From assembly GCF_004745645.1 (NCBI RefSeq), contig NZ_SRMB01000001.1, forward strand, positions 310,001-374,000: a stretch of 64,000 nucleotides of DNA. Direction: 5' to 3'. This document shows positions 42,469 through 49,853 of this stretch, piece by piece. Below the pieces are notes generated by a model that was given only the letters and a program-made list of their open reading frames with translations, was not told the origin of the DNA and made no database searches. Made by a program: the position numbers and the translations under genes. The DNA comes from Hymenobacter metallicola. GTDB taxonomy: Bacteria; Bacteroidota; Bacteroidia; Cytophagales; Hymenobacteraceae. Position 1 is the first letter of the stretch. Each line of letters starts with the position of its first letter.

Positions 42469-43992
42469 ATGCGCTTCAATCTACCCTTCCGCAAAGTGCA
42501 ACCGGTCCTCAACCACGAAGGCGCGGTAGCTTATACCCTCACGCCCCAGCTGGAGCTGTACGCGGCCGTAGCCACGGCCGCCCTGAGCGACCAGTTTTAC
42601 GAAAAAGCCGACACCCGCTTGCAACGCCTGCGCGAGTTGGTAGCCCGCAACGACCCCGAATTCGTGGCCCGGCTGGCCGTGTACGCCCGCGAGCAGCTTT
42701 ACCTGCGCACCGTACCCTTGGTGCTGACCGTGGAGCTGGCCCGCCGGCACCAAGGCAACAGCCTCGTGAGCCGCCTGGTGGCCCGGGTGGTGCAGCGCGC
42801 CGACGAAATCACCGAGCTGCTGGCCTACTACGCCCGGGCCAACGAGCGGGACGGAGCCAAAACCCTTAACCGTCTTTCCAAGCAAGTGCAGAAGGGCCTG
42901 GCTATGAGCTTCAACCGCTTCGACGGCTACCAGCTGGCCAAGTACGACCGGTCCGGGCCGGTGCGCCTGCGCGACGCCCTGTTCCTGGTGCACCCCACCG
43001 CCCGCGACGCCGAGCAGCAAGCCTTGTTCGACCAGCTCGTGCAGGGTACTTTGCCCACCCCTTACACCTGGGAAACCGAGTTGTCGGCCCTGGGCCAGCG
43101 GGGTTTTGCCTCGGCTGAAGAGCGGGCCGCGGCTTTCCGTAGCACCTGGGAAACCCTGATTAGCAGCGGCAAGCTGGGCTACATGGCCTTGCTGCGCAAC
43201 CTGCGCAATATCCTCGACGCCGGCGTGTCGGCTGGAGCCGTGGAGCGGGTGTGTGCTACGCTCAGCAACGAGCAGGCCGTGGGCCGCGCCAAGCAGCTGC
43301 CCTTCCGCTTCCTGGCCGCCTACCGCGAGGTGCTGGTCTTGAAGTCGGGCTACGTGAGCGTGGTGCTCGAAGCCCTAGAAACGGCCATTGCCCACAGCGT
43401 GGTCAACCTGCGTGGCTTCGCGGCCGATACCCGCGTGGTAGTGGCCTGCGACGTGTCGGGCTCGATGCAGCAGCCGGTGTCGGCGCGCAGCAAAGTACTG
43501 CTCTACGACGTAGGCCTGGTGCTCGGGATGCTGTTGCAGAGCCGCTGCGGCCACGTCGTGACGGGCATGTTCGGCGACACGTGGAAGCGCATCAGCCTGC
43601 CCCGGGGCCGGACCCTGCAAAACGTGCAGGAGTTCTACCGCCGCGAAGGCGAGGTGGGCTACAGCACCAACGGGCATCTGGTCATCAAGGACCTGGTGCA
43701 GCGCCGGGAGGTGGTAGATAAGGTGATGATCTTCACTGACTGCCAGCTCTGGAACAGCACCGGCGACGGCGGCACCCTGGCCCAGGCCTGGCTGGACTAC
43801 CGCCGCACCGTGGCGCCCCAGGCCCGGCTTTACCTCTTCGACTTGGCCGGCCACGGCTCGGCCCCGCTCGAAGTGCGCGAAGGCCACGGCGTGGCGCTGA
43901 TTGCCGGCTGGTCGGATAAAGTATTCGATGTGCTGCAGGCGCTGGAAAACCAGGGCTCGGCGCTAACTGAAATTGAAAAAATTGAACTGTAG
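42469..43992 (+). CDS. rsr: TROVE-domain Ro60/Rsr RNA-binding ring protein
   Basis: 507 residues, typical length for bacterial Ro (Rsr). The N-terminal two thirds form the TROVE HEAT-like ring (QLELYAAVATAALSDQFYEK, LARRHQGNSLVSRLVARVVQ, KLGYMALLRNLRNILDAGVS, AKQLPFRFLAAYREVL). The C-terminal third is a vWA domain with an intact MIDAS: ACDVSGSMQQ near residue 328, followed by GMFGDTW and MIFTDCQLWNSTGDGG. Ro rings bind misfolded RNAs and Y RNAs and can gate an exonuclease. The tRNA-like RNA array 1.2 kb downstream is its expected Y-RNA partner set. Confidence 0.95.
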   Translation: MRFNLPFRKVQPVLNHEGAVAYTLTPQLELYAAVATAALSDQFYEKADTRLQRLRELVARNDPEFVARLAVYAREQLYLRTVPLVLTVELARRHQGNSLVSRLVARVVQRADEITELLAYYARANERDGAKTLNRLSKQVQKGLAMSFNRFDGYQLAKYDRSGPVRLRDALFLVHPTARDAEQQALFDQLVQGTLPTPYTWETELSALGQRGFASAEERAAAFRSTWETLISSGKLGYMALLRNLRNILDAGVSAGAVERVCATLSNEQAVGRAKQLPFRFLAAYREVLVLKSGYVSVVLEALETAIAHSVVNLRGFAADTRVVVACDVSGSMQQPVSARSKVLLYDVGLVLGMLLQSRCGHVVTGMFGDTWKRISLPRGRTLQNVQEFYRREGEVGYSTNGHLVIKDLVQRREVVDKVMIFTDCQLWNSTGDGGTLAQAWLDYRRTVAPQARLYLFDLAGHGSAPLEVREGHGVALIAGWSDKVFDVLQALENQGSALTEIEKIEL

Positions 43993-44126
43993 GAGAGGGC
44001 CTGATTGAGTTCCGCTTTTCTCTTGCCATACTCCCCCCAACGCTACGACCCTTCAAGCGGTACGGAGCGGCGGTAATCCGGCCGCTGCTCCTCGCCTTAA
44101 GGAAGTCCGACTATTCCTGCCCCCTT

Positions 44127-44960
44127 ATGAACCGTGAACAACGTCAACACCTGGCCCGCCTCACCCTCGAAGCCCTCAACACCGGCCGTTACCATACGGG
44201 TAGCGGCACGGAAGTCAGCATCGAGGCCTGGCAACACGCTGCCATGCAAGGCAGTCTGCTCTACCGGCCGGCGGACGCCACAGCGGTGGGGCAGGAACCC
44301 GGACTCGCCGGAAACGCCCAGGGCGAAGTGCGCGTGTACCAGGCCACCACGCTCGAAGCGGCGGCGGCCCTGAGCCGGCAATTTGCCCGCGTCGGGGTGC
44401 TCAACTTTGCCTCGGCCCGCAACCCTGGCGGCGGGTTTTTGGGCGGAAGCCAGGCCCAGGAAGAAAGCCTGGCCCGCTCCTCCGGCCTGTATCCGTGCAT
44501 TGCCCAATTCCGGGAAATGTACGAGCACAACGCCCACCTCAACGGCTTCTACAGCGACTACGCCATCTACTCGCCCGGGGTGCCGGTGCTGCGTACCGAC
44601 GCTGGCGACTGGCTTTCGGAGCCCTACCGCGTCGACATCATCACCTCGCCGGCCGTGAATGCCGGGGCGCTGCGCCGCAATTCGCCCGAGCTGCTGCCGG
44701 AGCTGGAGCCCACCATGCGGCGGCGCATCCGGCAGGTGCTGGGCATGGCCGCCCGCCCCGGCTGCGAGGCCCTGGTGCTGGGCGCCTGGGGCTGCGGCGT
44801 CTTCGGCAACGACCCGGCTCAGGTGGCCCGGCTGTTTGCCGAAGCCCTGACCCAGCCTGGCTGGCGCAACCAGTTCAAGCGCATCGACTTTGCCATCTTC
44901 GACCCCAACGCTCCGCACGCCGTGCTTGGCGCGTTTGAGGCCGAGCTGGCCGGCGTGTAA
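44127..44960 (+). CDS. Bacterial-type poly(ADP-ribose) glycohydrolase / TIGR02452 macrodomain
   Basis: 277 residues. The PARG signature is present: NPGGGFLGGSQAQEESLAR (GGG-x6-QEE, residues about 100-118). Also characteristic are VLNFASARNPGG, SGLYPCI, VDIITSPAVNAGALR and ALVLGAWGCGVFGNDP. Such enzymes remove ADP-ribose from proteins or nucleic-acid ends. In this locus the substrate may be an ADP-ribosylated RNA end or a repair intermediate; that is inference from position between Ro60 and RtcB. Confidence 0.9.
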   Translation: MNREQRQHLARLTLEALNTGRYHTGSGTEVSIEAWQHAAMQGSLLYRPADATAVGQEPGLAGNAQGEVRVYQATTLEAAAALSRQFARVGVLNFASARNPGGGFLGGSQAQEESLARSSGLYPCIAQFREMYEHNAHLNGFYSDYAIYSPGVPVLRTDAGDWLSEPYRVDIITSPAVNAGALRRNSPELLPELEPTMRRRIRQVLGMAARPGCEALVLGAWGCGVFGNDPAQVARLFAEALTQPGWRNQFKRIDFAIFDPNAPHAVLGAFEAELAGV

Positions 44961-44976
44961 GCTCTGGGTTGACCGC

Positions 44977-45061
44977 TGTAGAGACGTATGCGTGCGTCTC
45001 CTCGTTGAACGACAATCCTACACCAGCCGCAACGGTGGAGACGCACGCATACGTCTCTACA
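44977..45061. repeat. MITE-like inverted repeat, 24-bp perfect arms
   Basis: Arms 44977-45000 and 45038-45061: TGTAGAGACGTATGCGTGCG + TCTC and its exact complement, separated by 37 nt. Short GTAGAGACG.../...CGTCTCTAC palindromes are dispersed in several phyla. It sits right after the PARG stop and before the RNA array. Confidence 0.75.
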
Positions 45062-45157
45062 CGCGGCTGGCACTCCCTTTCACTTCTAAAGCCAACCTAG
45101 TCGGGGGCCTAAATGCATAGCCAATCGGGCCGGGCCCGCCTCCGACTATTGGGTAAC

Positions 45158-45307
45158 CAACTCTTAGCCAGGTGCCGTAGCAGGGCGTTACTTCGGGGAG
45201 TTTTCAGGCTGTTCGGCAACGAGCGGTTACGGGTTCGAATCCCGCGCGGTGGTTTAGGCCGCCGTAGGAAAACATTCGCTGGCGTCTGTTGCCCTTGCTT
45301 TGGGTTG
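45158..45307 (+). ncRNA. Y-RNA-like unit 1 (permuted tRNA body)
   Basis: Outer stem: CAACTC (45158-45163) with GGGTTG (45302-45307). The Ro-stem core GGTG (45171-45174) pairs with TTG-C-CC (45289-45294), leaving C45292 bulged. 5' element GGTGCCGTAG at 45171. T-arm 45229-45245 with loop TTCGAAT, then an acceptor-like stem GCGGTGG / CCGCCGT (45246-45252 with 45259-45265) closed by loop TTTAGG. The D-arm side is degenerate. No anticodon loop or CCA. Confidence 0.65.
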
Positions 45308-45330
45308 ACTTTAGCAAGCAAAATATCCCG

Positions 45331-45467
45331 CCGGGTGTCGTCGGGAAGCGTTCCTTCGGGTCGCGGGTTCGAGTCCCGCCTGTTGCCGTCTGGTTCTTCA
45401 GCGGCGAGAGTAGCTCAGTTGGTTAGAGCGGAAAGGCTGCGGCCGCGCTTCCCTTTTATTACCCTGG
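45331..45467 (+). ncRNA. Y-RNA-like unit 2 (permuted tRNA body, type 2 stem)
   Basis: Stem CCGGG-T-G (45331-45337) with TT-A-C-CCTGG (45459-45467), C45462 bulged; U-A replaces the U-G of type 1. 5' element GGGTGTCGTCGGG, 3' element ATTACCC. T-arm 45363-45379 (GCGGG TTCGAGT CCCGC). Acceptor CTGTTGC (45380-45386) with GCGAGAG (45404-45410), six of seven pairs, loop of 17 nt. Canonical D-arm 45413-45429 GCTCAGTTGGTTAGAGC. An additional helix GGGAAGCG (45343) / CGCTTCCC (45446) is possible. Confidence 0.75.
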
Positions 45468-45484
45468 ATGGGGCGTTTTATCCG

Positions 45485-45643
45485 TTCTTTTTTCGGGTGC
45501 CGTAGGGGCGCAATCCTTCGTTCCGGGCTGGAAGCCGCAAGGCGTGCGGGTTCAACTCCCGCCCGGTGGCCGCGAGGCCGCCGGTGGCGAAAGGTAGACG
45601 CACCAGCAGTTAGGGCGCCCCGCCTGTTGCCCCGAAATCAGAA
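45485..45643 (+). ncRNA. Y-RNA-like unit 3 (Leu-type permuted tRNA body)
   Basis: Outer stem TTCTTTTTTCGGG (45485-45497) with CCCGAAATCAGAA (45631-45643), 11 of 13 pairs; bulged C45630; T45498-G45629. T-arm 45546-45562 with loop TTCAACT. The acceptor stem is a perfect nine-pair helix (one G-U) 45563-45571 / 45576-45584 capped by the GNRA tetraloop GCGA. The D-region TGGCGAAAGGTAGACGCACC matches the D-arm of leucine tRNAs. Confidence 0.8.
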
Positions 45644-45654
45644 TAGAATAGTAC

Positions 45655-45799
45655 CTCGTTGGGTGCCGTAGCCTAGCCTTACTTCGCACTTTTAATGCCC
45701 GGGTCGGGGGTTCGAGTCCCCCTCGTCACTCCCCGGATTGACGGTAGCTCAGCTGGGTAGAGCAGGATAACGGGCTGGGCACCCAGTTGCCCCAACGAG
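45655..45799 (+). ncRNA. Y-RNA-like unit 4 (permuted tRNA body)
   Basis: Outer stem CTCGTTGGG (45655-45663) and CCCAACGAG (45791-45799), nine perfect pairs; bulged C45790; T45664-G45789. T-arm 45706-45722 (GGGGG TTCGAGT CCCCC). Acceptor TCGTCA / TGACGG (45723-45728 with 45739-45744) with ten-base loop. Canonical D-arm 45747-45763 GCTCAGCTGGGTAGAGC. The pair GCCCG (45697) / CGGGC (45771) occupies the anticodon-stem position and continues toward the Ro stem. Confidence 0.82.
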
Positions 45800-45810
45800 T
45801 TTTGTTTGTA

Positions 45811-45957
45811 CTGCTTACCGGGTGCCGTAGGAAGGCGCTACTTCGGTGATTCTTTGGAAGAGCGGGTTCAACTCCCGCACCCCGCCGCTTCGGCGGCGGG
45901 AGCTGCGCCGGCCACGGCGCAGCGGCAACGCCCACCGTCCGTTGCCCCGGTAAGCAG
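45811..45957 (+). ncRNA. Y-RNA-like unit 5 (D-arm replaced by hairpin)
   Basis: Outer stem CTGCTTACCGGG (45811-45822) and CCCGGTAAGCAG (45946-45957), twelve perfect pairs; bulged C45945. T-arm 45862-45878 with loop TTCAACT. Acceptor CCCGCCGC / GCGGCGGG (45881-45888 with 45893-45900) capped by TTCG. Where a D-arm is expected there is a nine-pair hairpin GCTGCGCCG-GCCA-CGGCGCAGC (45902-45923). Confidence 0.78.
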
Positions 45958-45965
45958 CCTGGTTT

Positions 45966-46101
45966 TCCTGTCGTGGTGCCGTAGGGCCGCCTTTCTTCGG
46001 TTACTGAGGTCGTGGGTTCGAATCCCGCCTGCCAACTGGCAGTAGCCTAGTGGTTAGGGCGCAGTAAGGTATGGCTGCCCGCCTGGTTGCCCCCTGCAGG
46101 A
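45966..46101 (+). ncRNA. Y-RNA-like unit 6 (permuted tRNA body)
   Basis: Outer stem TCCTG (45966-45970) with CAGGA (46097-46101) continuing into GG/CC next to T45977-G46089; bulged C46090. T-arm 46012-46028 (GTGGG TTCGAAT CCCGC). Acceptor CTGCC / GGCAG (46029-46033 with 46038-46042) capped by AACT. D-arm 46045-46060 GCCTAGTGGTTAGGGC, like that of Glu/Gly-type tRNAs. Confidence 0.8.
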
Positions 46102-46102
46102 G

Positions 46103-46194
46103 CCGGGCCGGAAACGGTGTCGTCGGGTAGTATTCCTTCGTTCTGAAAATACGCCATCGGACTACCCTCTCTATTACCCGTTTCCTTAGCCCGG
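46103..46194 (+). ncRNA. Y-RNA-like unit 7 (type 2 stem, no tRNA body)
   Basis: Outer helices CCGGGC / GCCCGG (46103-46108 with 46189-46194) and GGAAACGG / CCGTTTCC (46110-46117 with 46178-46185). T46118-A46076-type pair is U-A (46118 with 46176), C46177 bulged. 5' element GTGTCGTCGGG, inner helix GGGTAGT / ACTACCC (46125-46131 with 46160-46166). Contains the type 2 3' signature TATTACCC shared with unit 2. No T-arm or D-arm. Confidence 0.65.
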
Positions 46195-46205
46195 CAGCGG
46201 CTTTT

Positions 46206-46299
46206 CCGGCCGGATGCCGTACGTCCGCGCTGCTTCGACCTGCCAATTTGGGAGTCACGCGAGTGCCCCAGGCGCGGGCGGCCCGTTGCTCCGGTCCGG
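46206..46299 (+). ncRNA. Y-RNA-like unit 8 (no tRNA body)
   Basis: Outer stem CCGG-CCGGA (46206-46214) with TCCGG-T-CCGG (46290-46299), one extra bulged T; T46215-G46288, bulged C46289. The A-U at 46214/46290 replaces the G-C of other units. 5' element ATGCCGTACG. Inner helix CCGCGC-TG / CA-G-GCGCGG. No T-arm visible. Confidence 0.6.
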
Positions 46300-46334
46300 A
46301 TTCGCTTTTCTTTTCTCGGCTACAACACGCGGCC

Positions 46335-46366
46335 GGCGGCGGCACCGAAATGTGGGTGCCGCCGCC
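46335..46366 (+). terminator. Twelve-pair hairpin between the RNA array and rtcB
   Basis: GGCGGCGGCACC / GGTGCCGCCGCC with loop GAAATGTG. No immediate U-tract (TTATTGCC follows), so it is either a partial terminator/processing element or an extra structured RNA; called a terminator with low certainty. Confidence 0.35.
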
Positions 46367-46416
46367 TTATTGCCAGCCGCTTTTTCTTTAACTTCTCGTC
46401 TGCGGACTCCTTTTTT

Positions 46417-47817
46417 ATGGCCCATCAATTACGCGGTAACGACCTGCGCCAGCTTGGCTTCCCCGAAGGCCGTGCCATCGGGCTGGCCCTGGCCCAGCTC
46501 CAGCGCAAGCACCTCAAGAAAATTTCCCTCACCGGCCAGCTGGCCCTGCTCCAGCACATCCTGGCCGCTCCCCACGACTTCTCGACTCACCTCGACTGGA
46601 GCCACGTAGCGGCCGCCCTGCTGCCGCCCCCGTCCCGCCACCTCGAACTGGTGGCCCGCAAGCCTTACACTCTCTACGGCGCCGAGCACATCGAGCCCGG
46701 CGCCCTGCACCAGATGGACACGGCCATGAAGCTGCCCGTGACCGTGGCCGGGGCCCTGATGCCCGATGCCCACCACGGCTACGGCCTGCCCATCGGCGGT
46801 GTGCTGGCTACCGATAACGCCGTGATTCCCTACGCCGTGGGCGTCGACATTGGCTGCCGCATGGCGTTGTCGGTGTTTGCTTTGCCGCCCAAGTTTATCA
46901 GCCAACGGGTGCAGGAGCTGCAAAAGTTGCTGCTCGACAATACCCGCTTCGGCAACCGCACCGGTTTCGACCGGGGCAAGAAACTAAGCCACGAAGTGCT
47001 CGACAGCGACACGTTCCGCGCCGTGCCCTTCCTGCGCAACAAGCAAGCCACGGCCGCCGAGCAAATCGGCACCTCGGGCTCGGGCAACCACTTCGTCGAG
47101 TTCGGCGTGGTCGACATCACCGACCCTAGCAACGAACTAGGCCTCGCCGTGGGGCAGTACGTGGGCCTCTTGTCGCACTCCGGCTCCCGCGGCCTGGGCG
47201 CCTCCGTGGCCAACCACTACACCAAGCTGGCTATGGAAAACTGCCAGCTCCCCCATGAGGCCAAGCACCTGGCTTGGTTGGGTCTGGATGGGGAGTTGGG
47301 GCAGGAATACTGGGCGGCCATGAGTCTGGCCGGCGACTTCGCCTCGGCCTGTCACCACCAGATTCACCAGCGCCTGGCCAAAGCCCTGGGCGAAAAGCCC
47401 CTGGCCAAGGTGGAAAACCACCACAACTTTGCCTGGAAAGAGCAGCTGCAGGATGGCCGCGAGGTTATTGTGCACCGCAAAGGCGCCACGCCGGCCGGCA
47501 AGGGCGTGCTGGGCATCATTCCCGGCTCGATGACGGCCCCCGGTTTTATCGTCCGGGGCCGGGGCGTGCCGGAGGCCCTGGGCTCCGCCTCCCACGGGGC
47601 CGGGCGGCTCATGTCGCGTACCCGGGCCAAGCAGGAGCTTACCGACGCTCAGGTGCGCCAGCATTTGAAAGCCCACGACGTGGTGCTGCAGGGCGGGGGC
47701 GTAGACGAAGCGCCCATGGCCTACAAGGACATTCACGCCGTGATGCAAAGCCAGCAGGAGTTGGTGGACGTGCTCGGCTCGTTTACGCCCAAAATTGTGC
47801 GCATGGATGGCGCGTGA
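46417..47817 (+). CDS. rtcB: RNA-splicing ligase RtcB, copy 1
   Basis: 466 residues. Manganese ligands VDIGCRM (Asp144, Cys147), SGSGNHFVEFG, LLSHSGSRG and KVENHHNFAW, plus the guanylylated-His motif SASHGAGR, are all intact. Joins RNA 3'-phosphate or 2',3'-cyclic phosphate ends to 5'-OH ends with GTP. Directly downstream of the Y-RNA-like array in the same orientation and closed by a terminator, so it is likely the last gene of the Ro/PARG/array unit. Archease and RtcA genes are absent from the window. Confidence 0.95.
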   Translation: MAHQLRGNDLRQLGFPEGRAIGLALAQLQRKHLKKISLTGQLALLQHILAAPHDFSTHLDWSHVAAALLPPPSRHLELVARKPYTLYGAEHIEPGALHQMDTAMKLPVTVAGALMPDAHHGYGLPIGGVLATDNAVIPYAVGVDIGCRMALSVFALPPKFISQRVQELQKLLLDNTRFGNRTGFDRGKKLSHEVLDSDTFRAVPFLRNKQATAAEQIGTSGSGNHFVEFGVVDITDPSNELGLAVGQYVGLLSHSGSRGLGASVANHYTKLAMENCQLPHEAKHLAWLGLDGELGQEYWAAMSLAGDFASACHHQIHQRLAKALGEKPLAKVENHHNFAWKEQLQDGREVIVHRKGATPAGKGVLGIIPGSMTAPGFIVRGRGVPEALGSASHGAGRLMSRTRAKQELTDAQVRQHLKAHDVVLQGGGVDEAPMAYKDIHAVMQSQQELVDVLGSFTPKIVRMDGA

Positions 47818-47833
47818 GTTGATCCTTGCCAAC

Positions 47834-47861
47834 AAGAGGCCCCGCCCGGGGCCTCTTTTTT
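47834..47861 (+). terminator. Terminator after rtcB copy 1
   Basis: AAGAGGCCCCG / CGGGGCCTCTT with two-base loop and T-run. Confidence 0.9.
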
Positions 47862-48046
47862 GTCCCTGCCGTTCGAATTACGCCGCATAGTTCTACAGCC
47901 ACAAGCTTGGACATTCACGGCCGGAGCCCGACGCCGGGCACCTTATCGGGAAAGTGTCTTTTCTTGCTGCTTCTGCGGGGCCTGACGGTTGAATCGTGGT
48001 ATTTTCGTCCCACCCAGAAAAACCATGGCTGCTACCCCCACTGACA

Positions 48047-48667
48047 ATGACTACAACCGTTGACTTTTATTTCACCGACGGCTGCGGCCGTTGCGCCCTG
48101 GTGAGCACCCCGGCCTGCAACGTCAATACGTGGAGGGCGGAGTTGCGCGAGCTAAGAGCCCTGGTGCTCGGCTGTGGCCTGACGGAAGAGCGGAAGTGGG
48201 GAGTGCCCTGCTACACCTTTCAGAAAAAGAACGTCCTGCTTATCCACGCTTTCAAGGACTATTGCGCCCTCAATTTCTTCCACGGCGCCCTGCTAGCCGA
48301 CCCTGCCGGCCTGCTGATGCAACAAACCGAAAACTCCCAGGCCACCCGCCAGATTCGGTTCACCGACGTCCGGGAAATAACCAGGCAGCAGGCCGTTGTG
48401 CAAGCCTATATTCAGGAGGCCATAGAAGTGGAAAAAGCGGGGTTGAAAGTTAGTTTCAAACCAACTTCAGAATACGTCCTGCCCGAGGAGCTCCAACACG
48501 CCTTGGCCAGTAACGCCGCGTTGAAAGCCGCTTTTAATACCTTGACCCCCGGCCGGCAACGCGGATATCTTCTTTATTTCGCGGCACCCAAGCAAGCCAA
48601 AACCCGGGCGGCCAGAATTGCGAAATACACTCCCCAGATCTTGCGGGGCAAGGGCCTGCATGACTAG
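48047..48667 (+). CDS. DUF1801 / YdeI-OmdA-like protein
   Basis: 206 residues from the ATG at 48047. The N-terminal DUF1801 part (WRAELRELRALVLGCGLTEE, WGVPCYTFQKKNVLLIHAFK) is joined to a C-terminal bacteriocin-protection YdeI/OmdA part (VLPEELQHALASNAALKAAF, LTPGRQRGYLLYFAAPKQAK, TRAARIAKYTPQILRGKG). Often found singly in Bacteroidota. No functional tie to RtcB evident. Confidence 0.85.
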   Translation: MTTTVDFYFTDGCGRCALVSTPACNVNTWRAELRELRALVLGCGLTEERKWGVPCYTFQKKNVLLIHAFKDYCALNFFHGALLADPAGLLMQQTENSQATRQIRFTDVREITRQQAVVQAYIQEAIEVEKAGLKVSFKPTSEYVLPEELQHALASNAALKAAFNTLTPGRQRGYLLYFAAPKQAKTRAARIAKYTPQILRGKGLHD

Positions 48668-48790
48668 CCGGTTGGCTCGGCCTCCGTACCCTGCCTCGCA
48701 GAACGAGCCGGGCGGGAACCAGGCTTAGGTCAAGACGGGGGGAGTTGGGCGCACGGGGAACGGCTAATCTACTGATTCACATACGTGTCT

Positions 48791-49687
48791 ATGACTGCCA
48801 ATAATGTCGTCTGCTTCGGCGAAATTCTCTGGGACGTGCTGCCCACCGGCAAGCAGCCGGGTGGGGCGCCCTGCAACGTGGCTGTGCACCTGCGGCAGCT
48901 CGGCGTACCGGCCCGGCTCATCAGCCGCGTCGGCGACGATGAGCTGGGTACCGAGCTGCTCGACTTTATCAGGTCCAAAGGCCTAAGCACTGCCTATGTG
49001 CAGGGCGACCAACACCAGCAGACCGGCGTCGTGGCAGTCAATGTGGACGACACCCACGAAGTAAGCTACGATATCGTCGGCCCCGTAGCCTGGGACTACG
49101 TGCAGCCCGAACCGGCTTTGGATGCGGCAGTGGAGCAGGCCGATATGTTTGTCTTTGGCAGCCTTGCCGCCCGCAGCCCCATTACCCGCGCCACGCTGTA
49201 CCGCCTGCTGGAGCACGCCCGGTTCCGTGTGTTCGACGTGAACCTGCGGCCCCCGCACTACACCAGAGAAGTCGTCGAATACTTGCTCAGCAAGGCCGAG
49301 CTCGTGAAAATGAACCACCACGAACTGGCCGAAATCATGAGTTGGGTTGGCCCGAAAACCGACCTGCCGATGGCCATGCAGGCGCTGGCCGCGCGTTTTC
49401 ACCTGCGGGCCGTGTGCGTGACGTGCGGGGCCGACGGGGCCCTGCTCTGGACCAACGGCCAGCTCTATCAGGCCCCCGGCCTGCGGGTCGAAGTTCAAGA
49501 CACCATCGGTAGCGGCGACGCCTTTCTGGCCGCCTTACTCAAAGGCTGGCAGCAGGGGCAGGAGTCGGGCGAGTGTCTGCGGTTTGCCTGCGCCGCCGGG
49601 GCCTTGGTAGCGACGCAGGCAGGGGCCACGCCCAGCTTCACCGACGCCGACGTGCGCGGGCTGCTGGCCGGGCCGGCTTCGCCGTAG
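48791..49687 (+). CDS. PfkB-family carbohydrate kinase (fructokinase-like)
   Basis: 298 residues from the ATG at 48791 (a GTG six bases earlier is possible). FGEILWDVLPTG and PGGAPCNVAVHLRQLG at the N-terminus, and the C-terminal PfkB signature DTIGSGDAFLAALLKG with the catalytic Asp. Probably phosphorylates fructose or a related sugar; specificity not determinable. Confidence 0.88.
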   Translation: MTANNVVCFGEILWDVLPTGKQPGGAPCNVAVHLRQLGVPARLISRVGDDELGTELLDFIRSKGLSTAYVQGDQHQQTGVVAVNVDDTHEVSYDIVGPVAWDYVQPEPALDAAVEQADMFVFGSLAARSPITRATLYRLLEHARFRVFDVNLRPPHYTREVVEYLLSKAELVKMNHHELAEIMSWVGPKTDLPMAMQALAARFHLRAVCVTCGADGALLWTNGQLYQAPGLRVEVQDTIGSGDAFLAALLKGWQQGQESGECLRFACAAGALVATQAGATPSFTDADVRGLLAGPASP

Positions 49688-49853
49688 GTTCAATACCCGC
49701 AAGTAAATGCCTGGGGGGAGCATCCGGTAGCTCCTGGTTTTCTCCGGATTACGGCCGCCACGCTGGCTTCCTCTCACATAGTCATGTGGGGTAGGTATAT
49801 CAATACGGCTATATCCTCTACTTTTAAGCCTCCAACATCCTTCCACACCCGCC

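Noticed and set aside
45363..46060. Ordinary tRNA genes
   Set aside because: T-arms and D-arms are canonical but in permuted order, with no anticodon loop, no CCA and acceptor stems closed by loops.
45158..46299. Group I/II introns or self-cleaving ribozymes
   Set aside because: No hammerhead, HDV, twister or intron core motifs were seen; repeated elements are explained by a closing Ro-type stem.
45113..46609. Open reading frames of 60-131 codons across the RNA array
   Set aside because: They are Arg/Pro/Ser-rich shadow frames through GC-rich structured RNA, lack domains, and cut across helices with compensatory changes.
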